Below, piece after piece: positions 1 to 6,121 of a stretch of 8,887 nt of DNA (position 1 is its first letter; each line of letters opens with the position of its first letter). The notes below the pieces were generated by a model. That model saw only the letters and a program-made list of their open reading frames with translations. It was not told where the DNA came from and ran no database searches. Origin of the DNA: Actinomycetota bacterium (lineage in GTDB: Bacteria; Actinomycetota; Actinomycetes; JACCUZ01); assembly GCA_030841195.1 (NCBI GenBank), contig JAVEDA010000252.1, positions 1 through 8,887 on the forward strand, given 5' to 3'. The position numbers and the translations under genes are program-made.

Positions 1-1
1 C

Positions 2-847
2 CTGCTGATCAAGGTGGCCGTGGACGAGCTCTCCCCGAGCACCCTGGTGCTGGCCCGTACCGCGCTGGCCAGCCTGCTGCTGCTCCCGGTGGCGCTGGCC
101 CGCGGCCGGCTGCCCGAGGTGGCCCGCGCCTGGCGACCGCTGCTCGCCTTCGCGGTGATCGAGATCATGGCGCCGTGGCTGCTGCTCGGGGTCGCCGAGC
201 AGCACCTGTCCAGCTCGCTCACCGGCCTACTGATTGCCGCGGTCCCGCTGGTCGGCGCCGTGCTCGCCGTGGTCACCGGGTCCGACGACCGGCTGGACGG
301 GCGGCGGCTGGCCGGCCTGCTGCTCGGCTTCGCGGGCGTGGCCGCCCTGGTCGGCTTCGAGGTCGGCGGCGGGGACGTCGGCGCGGTGCTGGCACTGGCC
401 CTGGTCGCGATCTGCTACGCCACCGGCCCGCTGATCCTGTCCCGGTGGCTCTCCCACCTGCCTGGCCTCGGGGTGATCACGGCCTCGCTGCTGGTGACAG
501 CGGTGGCCTACCTGCCGCTGGGGCTTGCCCAGGCCCCGTCCTCCTGGCCGAGCGCCGACGTCGTCTGGGCCGTCATCGGCCTTGCGGTGCTGTGCACGGC
601 CATCGCGTTCCTGGTGTTCTTCGCGCTGATCGCCGAGGTCGGCCCGACCCGGTCCACGGTCATCACCTACGTCAACCCCGCGGTCGCCGTGCTGCTCGGC
701 GTGTGGCTGCTGGACGAGTCGTTCACGCTCGCCACGGCCCTGGGCTTCGTCCTGATCCTGGCCGGCTCGGTGCTGGCCACCCAACGTGCGACGGCGCCGG
801 CGCGGGCCGGCCAGCGCGAGGACGTCTGCGTCGTCGCCGAGCCCTGA
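2..847 (+). CDS. EamA/DMT-superfamily transporter, 5'-truncated by window edge
   Basis: This is an inner-membrane protein of the drug/metabolite transporter superfamily (EamA repeats), whose members move small metabolites across the membrane. The substrate cannot be read from sequence. The frame is open from base 2 (Leu-Leu-Ile-Lys, then VAVDELSPS) with no stop or convincing ribosome binding site, so the true start lies upstream. About 281 residues are visible, and roughly 20 are probably missing compared with the usual 290-310. The product is a chain of hydrophobic helices in two halves. The first half runs through GLLIAAVPLVGAVLAVVTG. The second half ends with the typical EamA C-terminal block, including TYVNPAVAVLLGVWLLDES and a final helix up to LAGSVLATQ. 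A short hydrophilic tail follows. It converges with the small gene at 860, leaving 12 bp between stop codons. The family assignment is firm and the substrate unknown. Confidence 0.9.
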   Translation: MLIKVAVDELSPSTLVLARTALASLLLLPVALARGRLPEVARAWRPLLAFAVIEIMAPWLLLGVAEQHLSSSLTGLLIAAVPLVGAVLAVVTGSDDRLDGRRLAGLLLGFAGVAALVGFEVGGGDVGAVLALALVAICYATGPLILSRWLSHLPGLGVITASLLVTAVAYLPLGLAQAPSSWPSADVVWAVIGLAVLCTAIAFLVFFALIAEVGPTRSTVITYVNPAVAVLLGVWLLDESFTLATALGFVLILAGSVLATQRATAPARAGQREDVCVVAEP

Positions 848-859
848 CAGGGCCGGTCG

Positions 860-1042
860 CTAGCCGCCGGTCTTGCGCCGGAACTGGCGCTTCGTGACGT
901 CGTTGGAGCTCGGGCCGACGCCGTGGCCGCCGAGGTGCTCCTCGCCCTGTGCGGCCTTGTTGCGCGCCTGCTTGGCCTCCAGCGCCTCGCGCATCTTCTT
1001 CTGCACGTCGTTCTCGGCCTTCGCGGCCTTCTTCTCGGTCAC
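860..1042 (-). CDS. Small charged DUF5302-like protein (60 aa)
   Basis: This is a 60-residue hydrophilic protein. It starts at GTG (VTEKKAAKAENDVQKKMREA), continues with a Lys/Ala/Glu-rich helical stretch (residues 3-32), then a Gly/His-rich linker (EEHLGGHGVGP), and ends with a basic tail, KRQFRRKTGG. From memory this layout matches DUF5302, a family of small actinobacterial proteins with no established function. The same frame stays open up to 1099, but I chose the GTG at 1042 because AGGTGAG lies 4 nt upstream, and because the extra N-terminal residues look like translated non-coding DNA. It lies 61 bp downstream of the amidase on the same strand, with a GC palindrome in between, so it may be co-transcribed or have its own promoter. 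No membrane segment or signal peptide is visible. The very basic C-terminus could suggest nucleic-acid or ribosome contact, but that is inference. Confidence 0.8.
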   Translation of the reverse strand: MTEKKAAKAENDVQKKMREALEAKQARNKAAQGEEHLGGHGVGPSSNDVTKRQFRRKTGG

Positions 1043-1080
1043 GCGTCTCACCTGTCCCCTTCGGGCACCATCCTGTCGCA

Positions 1081-1096
1081 CGGCCCGGCCGGGCCG
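1081..1096 (-). terminator. 16-bp GC-only perfect palindrome, possible terminator or attenuator after the amidase
   Basis: CGGCCCGGCCGGGCCG is a perfect 16-base palindrome that begins 7 nt past the amidase stop codon, in the 61-bp spacer before the DUF5302-like gene. It can form a very stable GC hairpin, but no U-run follows on the minus strand. It would therefore be an atypical GC-rich actinobacterial terminator or an mRNA 3'-end stabiliser, not a canonical intrinsic terminator. GC-only palindromes do arise by chance in DNA of this composition. Confidence 0.35.
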
Positions 1097-1103
1097 CACC
1101 CGG

Positions 1104-1865
1104 CTATCGGGTCAGCTGGGCGAGTACGCCGTCGGCCAGGCCGCGGGCGTAGCGGCCCCGGCAGGTGGCCGAGGTCATGCACCGGGCGTCCCCGACGTTG
1201 CGCATGTTGCCCAACTCGACCATCACGGTCGGCACGTCCGCGGCGTTCAGGGTGCCCAGGTCGCGCCGGACGTCCAGCCCGTCACCGCCGTACGCCGTGG
1301 AGACGCCGAAGCCCGCGCCGACCAGCCCGGCCCGGACCCGCACCGCGAGGGCCCGCGACCGCCCGAGGATGTCGTCAGTCCAGCCGGCGCGCAGCCCTGG
1401 GCGGATCACGAAGAACCCGTGGGTGGCCGCGGCGGCCCCGTCGCCGTGCAGAGAGATCTCCAGGTCGGCGCCGACCTTGGCGCCGAAGCGGCCCCGCGTG
1501 CCCACGCACGGCCCCCAGTCGTCGGTGCTGTTCGTCGTCCTGGTCAGGCGGACGGTCGCGCCGAGCGCCTCGAGCCGGCGCTTCAGCGCTAGCGAGGTGC
1601 GCCAGGTGAAGGTGGCCTCAGGAAAGCCGCCGTTAGTAGCGGTGCCGGTGGTGTTGCATGGCTTCCAGATGCCCACCCAGACCGGGCGGCTGATCTCGGC
1701 CAGGTGGCTGCTGTTGCCCAGCTGGTGGCCCGGGTCGATGGCGATCGTGCGGCCCGCGAGCGGCAGCGTCGCACCGGCGGCCGGCGCGGTCGCAGAGGGC
1801 AGGGCGAGGGCCGCGACGACGGCGGCGGCTGCCATGACCAGCGCCGCCGACCGAAGTGACCTCAC
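1104..1865 (-). CDS. Secreted N-acetylmuramoyl-L-alanine amidase (Amidase_3, Rv3717/Ami1-like)
   Basis: This zinc-dependent hydrolase cuts the bond between N-acetylmuramic acid and the stem peptide of peptidoglycan and acts outside the membrane. The 253-residue product starts with a Sec-type signal peptide: VRSLRSAAL, then an Ala/Val/Leu core, then a likely cleavage near SATAPAAGA (about residue 32). The Amidase_3 signature is complete: His47 in IDPGHQLGN, Glu83 in FPEATFTW, His140 in ISLHGDG, and the catalytic Glu217 in VMVELGNMRN. The block CNTTGTATNGGFPEATFTW with its downstream GPCVGTRGRF closely recalls Mycobacterium tuberculosis Rv3717 (Ami1), as does the lack of a separate cell-wall-binding domain. 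Cys70/Cys120 and Cys229/Cys235 could form disulfides. The GTG at 1865 was chosen because it supplies the basic n-region of the signal peptide. Its ribosome site (GCAGG, 9 nt away) is weak, and an in-frame ATG at 1835 is the alternative. The gene diverges from the gene at 1881. Confidence 0.92.
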   Translation of the reverse strand: MRSLRSAALVMAAAAVVAALALPSATAPAAGATLPLAGRTIAIDPGHQLGNSSHLAEISRPVWVGIWKPCNTTGTATNGGFPEATFTWRTSLALKRRLEALGATVRLTRTTNSTDDWGPCVGTRGRFGAKVGADLEISLHGDGAAAATHGFFVIRPGLRAGWTDDILGRSRALAVRVRAGLVGAGFGVSTAYGGDGLDVRRDLGTLNAADVPTVMVELGNMRNVGDARCMTSATCRGRYARGLADGVLAQLTR

Positions 1866-1880
1866 CCGGGGAAGCCTGCC

Positions 1881-2543
1881 ATGATCGCGGCCGTGGCCGA
1901 ACGCACGCCGACCGAGGTGGTCCTCGAGACGGTCGACCGGCGCACCTTCGCCTCGGCGGTCGACTGGCCGGGCTGGTGCCGGTCCGGCCGGACCCCCGAC
2001 GAGGCGCTGGTCGCGCTGGCGGACTACGCACCGCGGTACGCAGCCGTCGCCCGGCTGGCCCGGGTGCGGTTCGCGGTCGCTGCCGGCGACCACCTCGCCG
2101 TCGTAAGCGAGCTGCCCGGGGACGCGACGACGACCTATGGCGCCCCGAACGTCGCGTCGCCGACCGACCTGCGCGATCTCACAGCCGCCGAGGCGGACCG
2201 CCAGGTGCGGCTGCTGCGGGCCGGGTGGACCGAGCTCGACCGGCTGGCCGACGAGGCGCCCGAGCACCTGGCCAAGGGCCCGCGCGGCGGCGGCCGCGAC
2301 CGCGACCGCGTGGTCGCGCACGTGCTCGAGGCCGAGCGGTCCTACGCCCGCAAGATCGGTGTTCGGCAGCCGCCCTTCCACCGCGACCCGGCGGCCGTCG
2401 AGGCGTGCCGCGCCGAGGTCGAGCAGGTGCTGCGCGCGGCCCGCTCCGGCGAGCCGATGCCCGGCTGGCCGGCCCGCTACTTCCTGCGCCGGGCCGCCTG
2501 GCACGTGCTGGACCACGTCTGGGAGATCGAGGACAAGTCCTGA
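1881..2543 (+). CDS. DinB-fold-like protein with HicB-like N-terminus (hypothetical)
   Basis: This is a 220-residue soluble protein without a signal peptide or membrane segment. Residues 10-60 (VVLETVDRRTFASAVDWPGW, then RTPDEALVALADYA) resemble the HicB/UPF0150 strand-helix unit. Residues 100-220 are helical and fit the DinB/YfiT-like four-helix fold: RDRVVAHVLEAERSY supplies His147, and AAWHVLDHVWEIED near the C-terminus supplies an HxxxH pair, His208 and His212. These three are candidates for the metal-binding triad of that superfamily. Members include thiol-dependent enzymes (mycothiol or bacillithiol transferases) and many proteins of unknown role, so no reaction is assigned. The ATG at 1881 has GGGGAAG 6 nt upstream. 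Only 15 bp separate it from the amidase start on the other strand. The MFS gene follows after 50 bp in the same direction. The fold call is moderate and the HicB resemblance is weak. Confidence 0.75.
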   Translation: MIAAVAERTPTEVVLETVDRRTFASAVDWPGWCRSGRTPDEALVALADYAPRYAAVARLARVRFAVAAGDHLAVVSELPGDATTTYGAPNVASPTDLRDLTAAEADRQVRLLRAGWTELDRLADEAPEHLAKGPRGGGRDRDRVVAHVLEAERSYARKIGVRQPPFHRDPAAVEACRAEVEQVLRAARSGEPMPGWPARYFLRRAAWHVLDHVWEIEDKS

Positions 2544-2593
2544 GGAGGAAACCGGGCTGCACGGCGCGCGACGGGCTGACACCCTGACCTCTC

Positions 2594-3913
2594 GTGTCCG
2601 ACGGGTCCGAGCCTGCACGCCGTACGGTCCGCGCCAAGATTGCCGGGCTGCGGGTCGACATCACGCCGCTGCGCACGTCCCGCGACTTCCGGCTGCTGTT
2701 CTGGGCCGGGACCGTGTTCTACCTCGGCGGCATGGTCAGCTACGTCGCGCTGCCCTACCAGATCTACTCGCTGACCGGCTCGAACTTCGCAGTCGGTGCG
2801 ATGGGCCTGGTCGAGCTGGCCCCGCTGATCGTGTTCGGACTGTACGGCGGCGCGCTGGCCGACCACGTCGACCGCCGCACCATGCTGGTCTGGACCGCGC
2901 TGGCCCAGGTAGCCCTCACGGTCGCGCTGCTCGGCAACGCGGTGCTCGACCACCCGAGCGTGTGGACGATCTATGTCATCGGCTTCCTGCTGTCGATCGC
3001 GCAGTCGCTGCAACGACCCAGCCGGGAGGCGTTGATCCCGCGCACGGTGCGTCACGACGAGCTGCCCGCGGCCGTGTCGGTCTCGTCGCTCGGCATGCAG
3101 ATCGGCACCCTGCTCGGACCGGCCGTCGGTGGGCTGCTGGTCGGGACCGTGGGCGTGCCGTGGGCGTACGCCGTCGACGCGGCCGGCTTGGTGACCGCGA
3201 CGCTGCTGTTCGTGGCGATGCGGCGCTACCCGCCGACGGACCTGAGCACCCCGCCCAGCCTGTCCGGCATCGTCGAGGGCATCCGCTACGCCGTCGGCCG
3301 GCGTGACCTGCTCGGCACCTACGTCATCGACATGGTCGCGATGTTCATGGCGATGCCGATCGTGCTCTTTCCGGCGTTCGCCCAGGACGTGCTGCACCAG
3401 CCGAAGACGCTGGGCCTGTTGTACACGGCCGAGAGCGTAGGCAGCCTGCTGGCCACCCTGACGAGTGGCTGGACCGGCCGCTTCCACCACCACGGGCGGG
3501 CCGTCGTCGTGGCCTCGATGTGCTGGGGCGGCGCGATCGCGCTGGCCGGGCTGGCGCCGAACGTGTGGATCGCGTTGGTGTTCCTCGTCATGTCCGGAGC
3601 GGCCGACATGATCAGCGGCATCTTCCGCGGCGTCATCTGGCACCAGACGATCCCGGACGAGAAGCGCGGCCGGCTGGCCGGCATCGAGATGCTGTCCTAC
3701 TCGATCGGCCCGCTCGGGGGCCAGGCCCGCTCCGGGCTGGTGGCCGACGCGACCACGGTGCGCACCTCGATCGTCAGCGGCGGCGTGCTCTGCGTGCTGG
3801 GGGTCGCGGCCACCACCGTCTGGCTGCGGGACTTCTGGCGCTACGACGACCGCACCGACGAGCACGCGGTGCGCGAGCGGGTGCTGCGGGCAGAACGGAG
3901 CGAGACGCCCTAG
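2594..3913 (+). CDS. MFS transporter (MFS_3 / EntS-like exporter family)
   Basis: This is a 439-residue major facilitator protein of the inner membrane, probably a proton-driven exporter. After a basic cytoplasmic N-terminus, helices alternate with short loops. The motif-A loop between helices 2 and 3 is GGALADHVDRRTML (residues 85-98). SLQRPSREALIPRTV (138-152) and the later DEKRGRLAGIEMLSYSIGPLGG (355-376) are characteristic of the MFS_3 group that includes the enterobactin exporter EntS and macrolide exporters. The tail from about residue 412 is hydrophilic and charged. The start is GTG at 2594. An in-frame TGA 9 nt upstream rules out any earlier start, yet no ribosome binding site precedes it, so translation may depend on coupling, a leaderless transcript, or a start further inside. 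It sits 50 bp after the DinB-like gene and 30 bp before the PilZ gene, a likely three-gene operon. The substrate is unknown. Confidence 0.9.
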   Translation: MSDGSEPARRTVRAKIAGLRVDITPLRTSRDFRLLFWAGTVFYLGGMVSYVALPYQIYSLTGSNFAVGAMGLVELAPLIVFGLYGGALADHVDRRTMLVWTALAQVALTVALLGNAVLDHPSVWTIYVIGFLLSIAQSLQRPSREALIPRTVRHDELPAAVSVSSLGMQIGTLLGPAVGGLLVGTVGVPWAYAVDAAGLVTATLLFVAMRRYPPTDLSTPPSLSGIVEGIRYAVGRRDLLGTYVIDMVAMFMAMPIVLFPAFAQDVLHQPKTLGLLYTAESVGSLLATLTSGWTGRFHHHGRAVVVASMCWGGAIALAGLAPNVWIALVFLVMSGAADMISGIFRGVIWHQTIPDEKRGRLAGIEMLSYSIGPLGGQARSGLVADATTVRTSIVSGGVLCVLGVAATTVWLRDFWRYDDRTDEHAVRERVLRAERSETP

Positions 3914-3943
3914 CGTGTCGGGAGAACGGGAGGGGTGGTCTGC

Positions 3944-4576
3944 ATGACGGACGGCGGGGCGTCCTCGAGCACCGGCCTGGCCGGTCGCCGGGTCAGCCTG
4001 CTCCCCCGCGCCGGCGGCCGCGCCTGGACCGGAACGGTGCAGACGTGGGAGGTCGCGGCAGACCACGTCGTCGCACGGGTCGACGCCTCCGCCGACGCGG
4101 TCCGAACCCTCGACCACCACCAGGTGTGGCTGAGCACCACCAACCACACCCCGGGCGGCGAGGGCATCACGATCTTCGCCGGCCGGGCCGTCGCAGTGGC
4201 CCCCGGCGCCCTGGAGCTCGACGGCGTGGTCCGGCTGGCCGCCGAGCCGCGACGGCAGGCGGTGCGCGCTGCCGGCTGCCTGGTGACGCTGCCGCCCGAC
4301 CGCACCGGCGTACAGCCCACGGTGGCGGTCGTCGACCTGTCCCGCGGCGGGGTGCGGGTGCCGGTCGACTCCACCGGGTGGACCTACGAGGACCCGCTGG
4401 ACCTCGTCCTGCACCTGCCGGGCGAGCCGTCCATGAATGTCGTCGGCCGGCTGCTGCGGCTGGATCCTGCGGGCTCCGCGGTCCTCACTCTCGACGACCT
4501 GGCCGACGACGTCGCCGCCGCCATCGACCGCTTCGCCCTCGCCCAGCTCCCCCCGCCCCAGCCCCCTTCAAAATGA
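3944..4576 (+). CDS. PilZ-domain protein, probable cyclic-di-GMP receptor
   Basis: This is a 210-residue cytoplasmic protein. The C-terminal half carries both halves of the PilZ signature: EPRRQAVR (residues 102-108, the RxxxR motif using Arg104 and Arg108) and VDLSRGG (Asp131, Ser133, Gly136, the D/NxSxxG motif). These residues wrap around cyclic di-GMP in known PilZ domains, so nucleotide binding is likely. Residues 10-100 form a beta-rich N-terminal domain like that of YcgR-type proteins (GRRVSLLPRAGGRAWTGTVQ). The product ends in a Pro-rich tail, LPPPQPPSK. The ATG at 3944 is preferred over the in-frame GTG at 3935 because GGGAGGGG (3928-3935) is placed correctly for the ATG and overlaps the GTG. 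It follows the MFS gene by 30 bp and is probably co-transcribed. The output partner is unknown, since no flagellar or cellulose gene is visible here. The stop codon is the first three bases of a 20-bp palindrome. Confidence 0.87.
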   Translation: MTDGGASSSTGLAGRRVSLLPRAGGRAWTGTVQTWEVAADHVVARVDASADAVRTLDHHQVWLSTTNHTPGGEGITIFAGRAVAVAPGALELDGVVRLAAEPRRQAVRAAGCLVTLPPDRTGVQPTVAVVDLSRGGVRVPVDSTGWTYEDPLDLVLHLPGEPSMNVVGRLLRLDPAGSAVLTLDDLADDVAAAIDRFALAQLPPPQPPSK

Positions 4577-4593
4577 TCACGGAACCGTGATCA
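4574..4593. repeat. Palindrome copy 1, overlapping the PilZ stop codon
   Basis: TGATCACGGAACCGTGATCA consists of 9-bp perfect inverted arms around a central AA. Its first three bases are the TGA stop of the PilZ gene. The 18-bp core at 4575-4592 recurs exactly at 4637-4654 in the same orientation. As RNA it could fold into an 8-bp stem with a GAAC loop. As DNA it looks like a dimeric protein-binding site. No U-run follows. Confidence 0.85.
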
Positions 4594-4636
4594 ACACACA
4601 CCTACCGCGACGAATTCAGCACGGTTGACCACCAAC

Positions 4637-4654
4637 GATCACGGAACCGTGATC
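4637..4654. repeat. Palindrome copy 2 in the convergent intergenic gap
   Basis: GATCACGGAACCGTGATC is identical to the core of copy 1 and lies 62 bp downstream of it, start to start. The flanking bases differ between the copies (C/A here, T/A in copy 1), so the repeated unit is exactly the palindrome. The 44 bp between copies are relatively AT-rich for this window (they include GAATTC) and contain no gene. The position between two convergent genes fits a bidirectional terminator, an mRNA-end stabiliser or a dispersed REP-like element. Confidence 0.85.
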
Positions 4655-4678
4655 ATTTGCGGCAAGGGGTGGAGTCCG

Positions 4679-5053
4679 CTAGTCGCCGCGGAAGCCGCCG
4701 AGGAAGCGGCGGAAGACGCCGCCCTCCCGGGGCAGCGGTGCAGTCGGCGGCGGTGCCTGCCGACGCTGGGTGGCGACCGGCTTGTCGTAGTCGGTGCGCA
4801 CGATCGCGTCGATCACCTCGTCGTCGTCGAAATTCTCGGAGCCCTCGATGACCGGCACGAAGCCCACCAGCATCCCGTCGCGCATTACCTGGGCCTCGAG
4901 CCCGGCGGTGCCGTCGCTGTCCCAGACGGCCGTGCGCCCGCCGGGGACCCGGACCGAGATCCCGAACTGGTAGACGCCGGCCTTCTCCATCCGCGCGTCC
5001 ACCCCGCGCTCGCGCAACGCATCGACGACCCTCTGGGCCCGCAGCTCCTCCAC
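4679..5053 (-). CDS. Conserved-looking protein of unknown function (124 aa)
   Basis: I do not recognise this family. The 124-residue product begins with an amphipathic helix (VEELRAQRVVDALRERGVDA). A probable beta-rich core follows: VYQFGISVRVPGGRTAVWDS (residues 27-46), then GLEAQVMRDGMLVGFVPVIE. Next come an acidic segment, ENFDDDEVIDAIVRTDYD (73-90), a Pro-rich linker, and a basic, aromatic tail VFRRFLGGFRGD. There is no signal peptide or membrane helix. The tail could be an amphipathic membrane or partner contact, which is inference. The GTG at 5053 was chosen because it is the only sensible start after the reductase stop. Only a weak AGG precedes it. The gene starts 10 bp after the aldo/keto reductase in the same direction, so the two are almost certainly co-transcribed, perhaps with coupled translation. 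It converges with the PilZ gene across the palindrome-bearing gap. Confidence 0.75.
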   Translation of the reverse strand: MEELRAQRVVDALRERGVDARMEKAGVYQFGISVRVPGGRTAVWDSDGTAGLEAQVMRDGMLVGFVPVIEGSENFDDDEVIDAIVRTDYDKPVATQRRQAPPPTAPLPREGGVFRRFLGGFRGD

Positions 5054-5063
5054 CAGTCCGAGC

Positions 5064-6110
5064 CTAGCTCTCGCTGGAGCGTGCCCACAGGTTGATCCCG
5101 GCGTCGACGGCGTGCTCGTCGATCCGGGCCAGCTCGTCGGCGTCGAAGCCGAGCCGGTCCACGGCGGCCAGGTTGGCGTCCAGCTGGGCGACGCTGCTCG
5201 CACCGATGAGCACCGACGTCACCCGGTCGTCGCGCAGCAGCCAGGTGAGTGCCATCTGGGCCAGCGACTGGCCCCGGGCAGCGGCCATCTCGTTCAGCGC
5301 GCGGACGTGGGTAAGGCTCTGCTCGCTGAGCAGCTCGGGGTCCAGCGACTTGTGCTGCGCGGCGCGCGATCCCTCCGGGATGCCGTCCAGGTAGCGGTCG
5401 GTCAGCATCCCCTGCGCGAGCGGCGAGAACGCGATGCAGCCGACGCCCTCGTCCTCCAGGACGTCCAGCAGCGACGGCTCGCCGTGCTCGACCCAGCGGT
5501 TGAGCATCGAGTACGACGGCTGGTGGATCAGCAGCGGCGTCCCGAGCTCGCGCAGGATCGCGGCCGCCTCGCGGGTCCGCTCCGGGGAGTACGACGAGAT
5601 GCCCGCGTAGATGGCCCGGCCGGAGCGGACGGCGGTGTCCAGGGCACCCATCGTCTCCTCCAGCGGCGTGTCCGGGTCGGACCGGTGGGAGTAGAAGATG
5701 TCGACGTGGTCCAGGCCCATCCGGGCCAGCGACTGGTCCAGGCTGCCGAGCAGGTACTTGCGAGACCCGCCGTCGCCGTACGGCCCGGGCCACATGTCGT
5801 AGCCCGCCTTGGTCGAGATGACCAGCTCGTCCCGGTACGGCCGGAAGTCCTCCCGGAAAATCCGGCCGAAGTTCGTCTCGGCGGCCCCGTAGGGCGGGCC
5901 GTAGTTGTTCGCCAGGTCGAAGTGTGTGACGCCCCGGTCGAAGGCCCGGCGGAGGATGGCGCGTTGGGTCTCGACCGGTTTGTCGTCGCCGAAGTTGTGC
6001 CACAGGCCGAGTGAGACCGCGGGCAGGACCAGCCCGCTGCGTCCGCATGGGCGGTACGGGAACGACTGGTATCGGTCGGCGGCCGGCTGGTAAGCGGGAT
6101 CGGTGGTCAT
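5064..6110 (-). CDS. gpr: Aldo/keto reductase, L-glyceraldehyde 3-phosphate reductase type (YghZ/GPR-like)
   Basis: This is a cytosolic NADPH-dependent reductase. The Escherichia coli relative YghZ (GPR, AKR14) reduces L-glyceraldehyde 3-phosphate and also acts on methylglyoxal, a route for clearing toxic aldehydes. The 348-residue product (YghZ has 346) shares long near-identical blocks with it: LPAVSLGLWHNFGDD, THFDLANNYGPP, STKAGYDMWPGPYG, SRKYLLGSLDQSL, GISSYSPERT, CIAFSPLAQGMLT and the C-terminal INLWARSS. The catalytic tetrad is intact: Asp65, Tyr70, Lys101 and His142. The cofactor-phosphate loop is VTSVLIGASSVAQLDAN (297-313). The ATG at 6110 matches the family's N-terminus better than the in-frame ATG at 6131, which would add MPQDCAV. 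Neither has a clear ribosome binding site. It diverges from the helicase gene across 85 bp and is followed after 10 bp by the unknown 124-residue gene. The family is firm. The physiological substrate in this organism is inferred from E. coli. Confidence 0.93.
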   Translation of the reverse strand: MTTDPAYQPAADRYQSFPYRPCGRSGLVLPAVSLGLWHNFGDDKPVETQRAILRRAFDRGVTHFDLANNYGPPYGAAETNFGRIFREDFRPYRDELVISTKAGYDMWPGPYGDGGSRKYLLGSLDQSLARMGLDHVDIFYSHRSDPDTPLEETMGALDTAVRSGRAIYAGISSYSPERTREAAAILRELGTPLLIHQPSYSMLNRWVEHGEPSLLDVLEDEGVGCIAFSPLAQGMLTDRYLDGIPEGSRAAQHKSLDPELLSEQSLTHVRALNEMAAARGQSLAQMALTWLLRDDRVTSVLIGASSVAQLDANLAAVDRLGFDADELARIDEHAVDAGINLWARSSES

Positions 6111-6121
6111 GACCGCACAGT

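Noticed and set aside
1866..2618. Upstream extension of the amidase frame to 2618 on the minus strand, giving a 504-residue protein
   Set aside because: The extra N-terminal region is antisense to the DinB-like gene and has shadow-frame composition. A signal peptide begins at the GTG at 1865, which marks the true N-terminus.
2477..4414. A 645-codon minus-strand open frame across the MFS and PilZ genes
   Set aside because: It is low in hydrophobic residues, rich in Arg/Gly/His/Gln and has no recognisable domain. It is antisense to the MFS and PilZ genes, which carry diagnostic motifs.
4577..4678. Possible canonical rho-independent terminators at the two 18-bp palindromes
   Set aside because: Neither palindrome is followed by a U-run on either strand (only ATTT after copy 2), and the loop would be just 2-4 nt. 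I kept them as repeats of undetermined role.
4625..5095. A plus-strand 156-codon frame beginning with the translated second palindrome (MTTNDHGTV)
   Set aside because: It lies antisense to the unknown 124-residue gene and the reductase end, has shadow-frame composition, and lacks a ribosome site.
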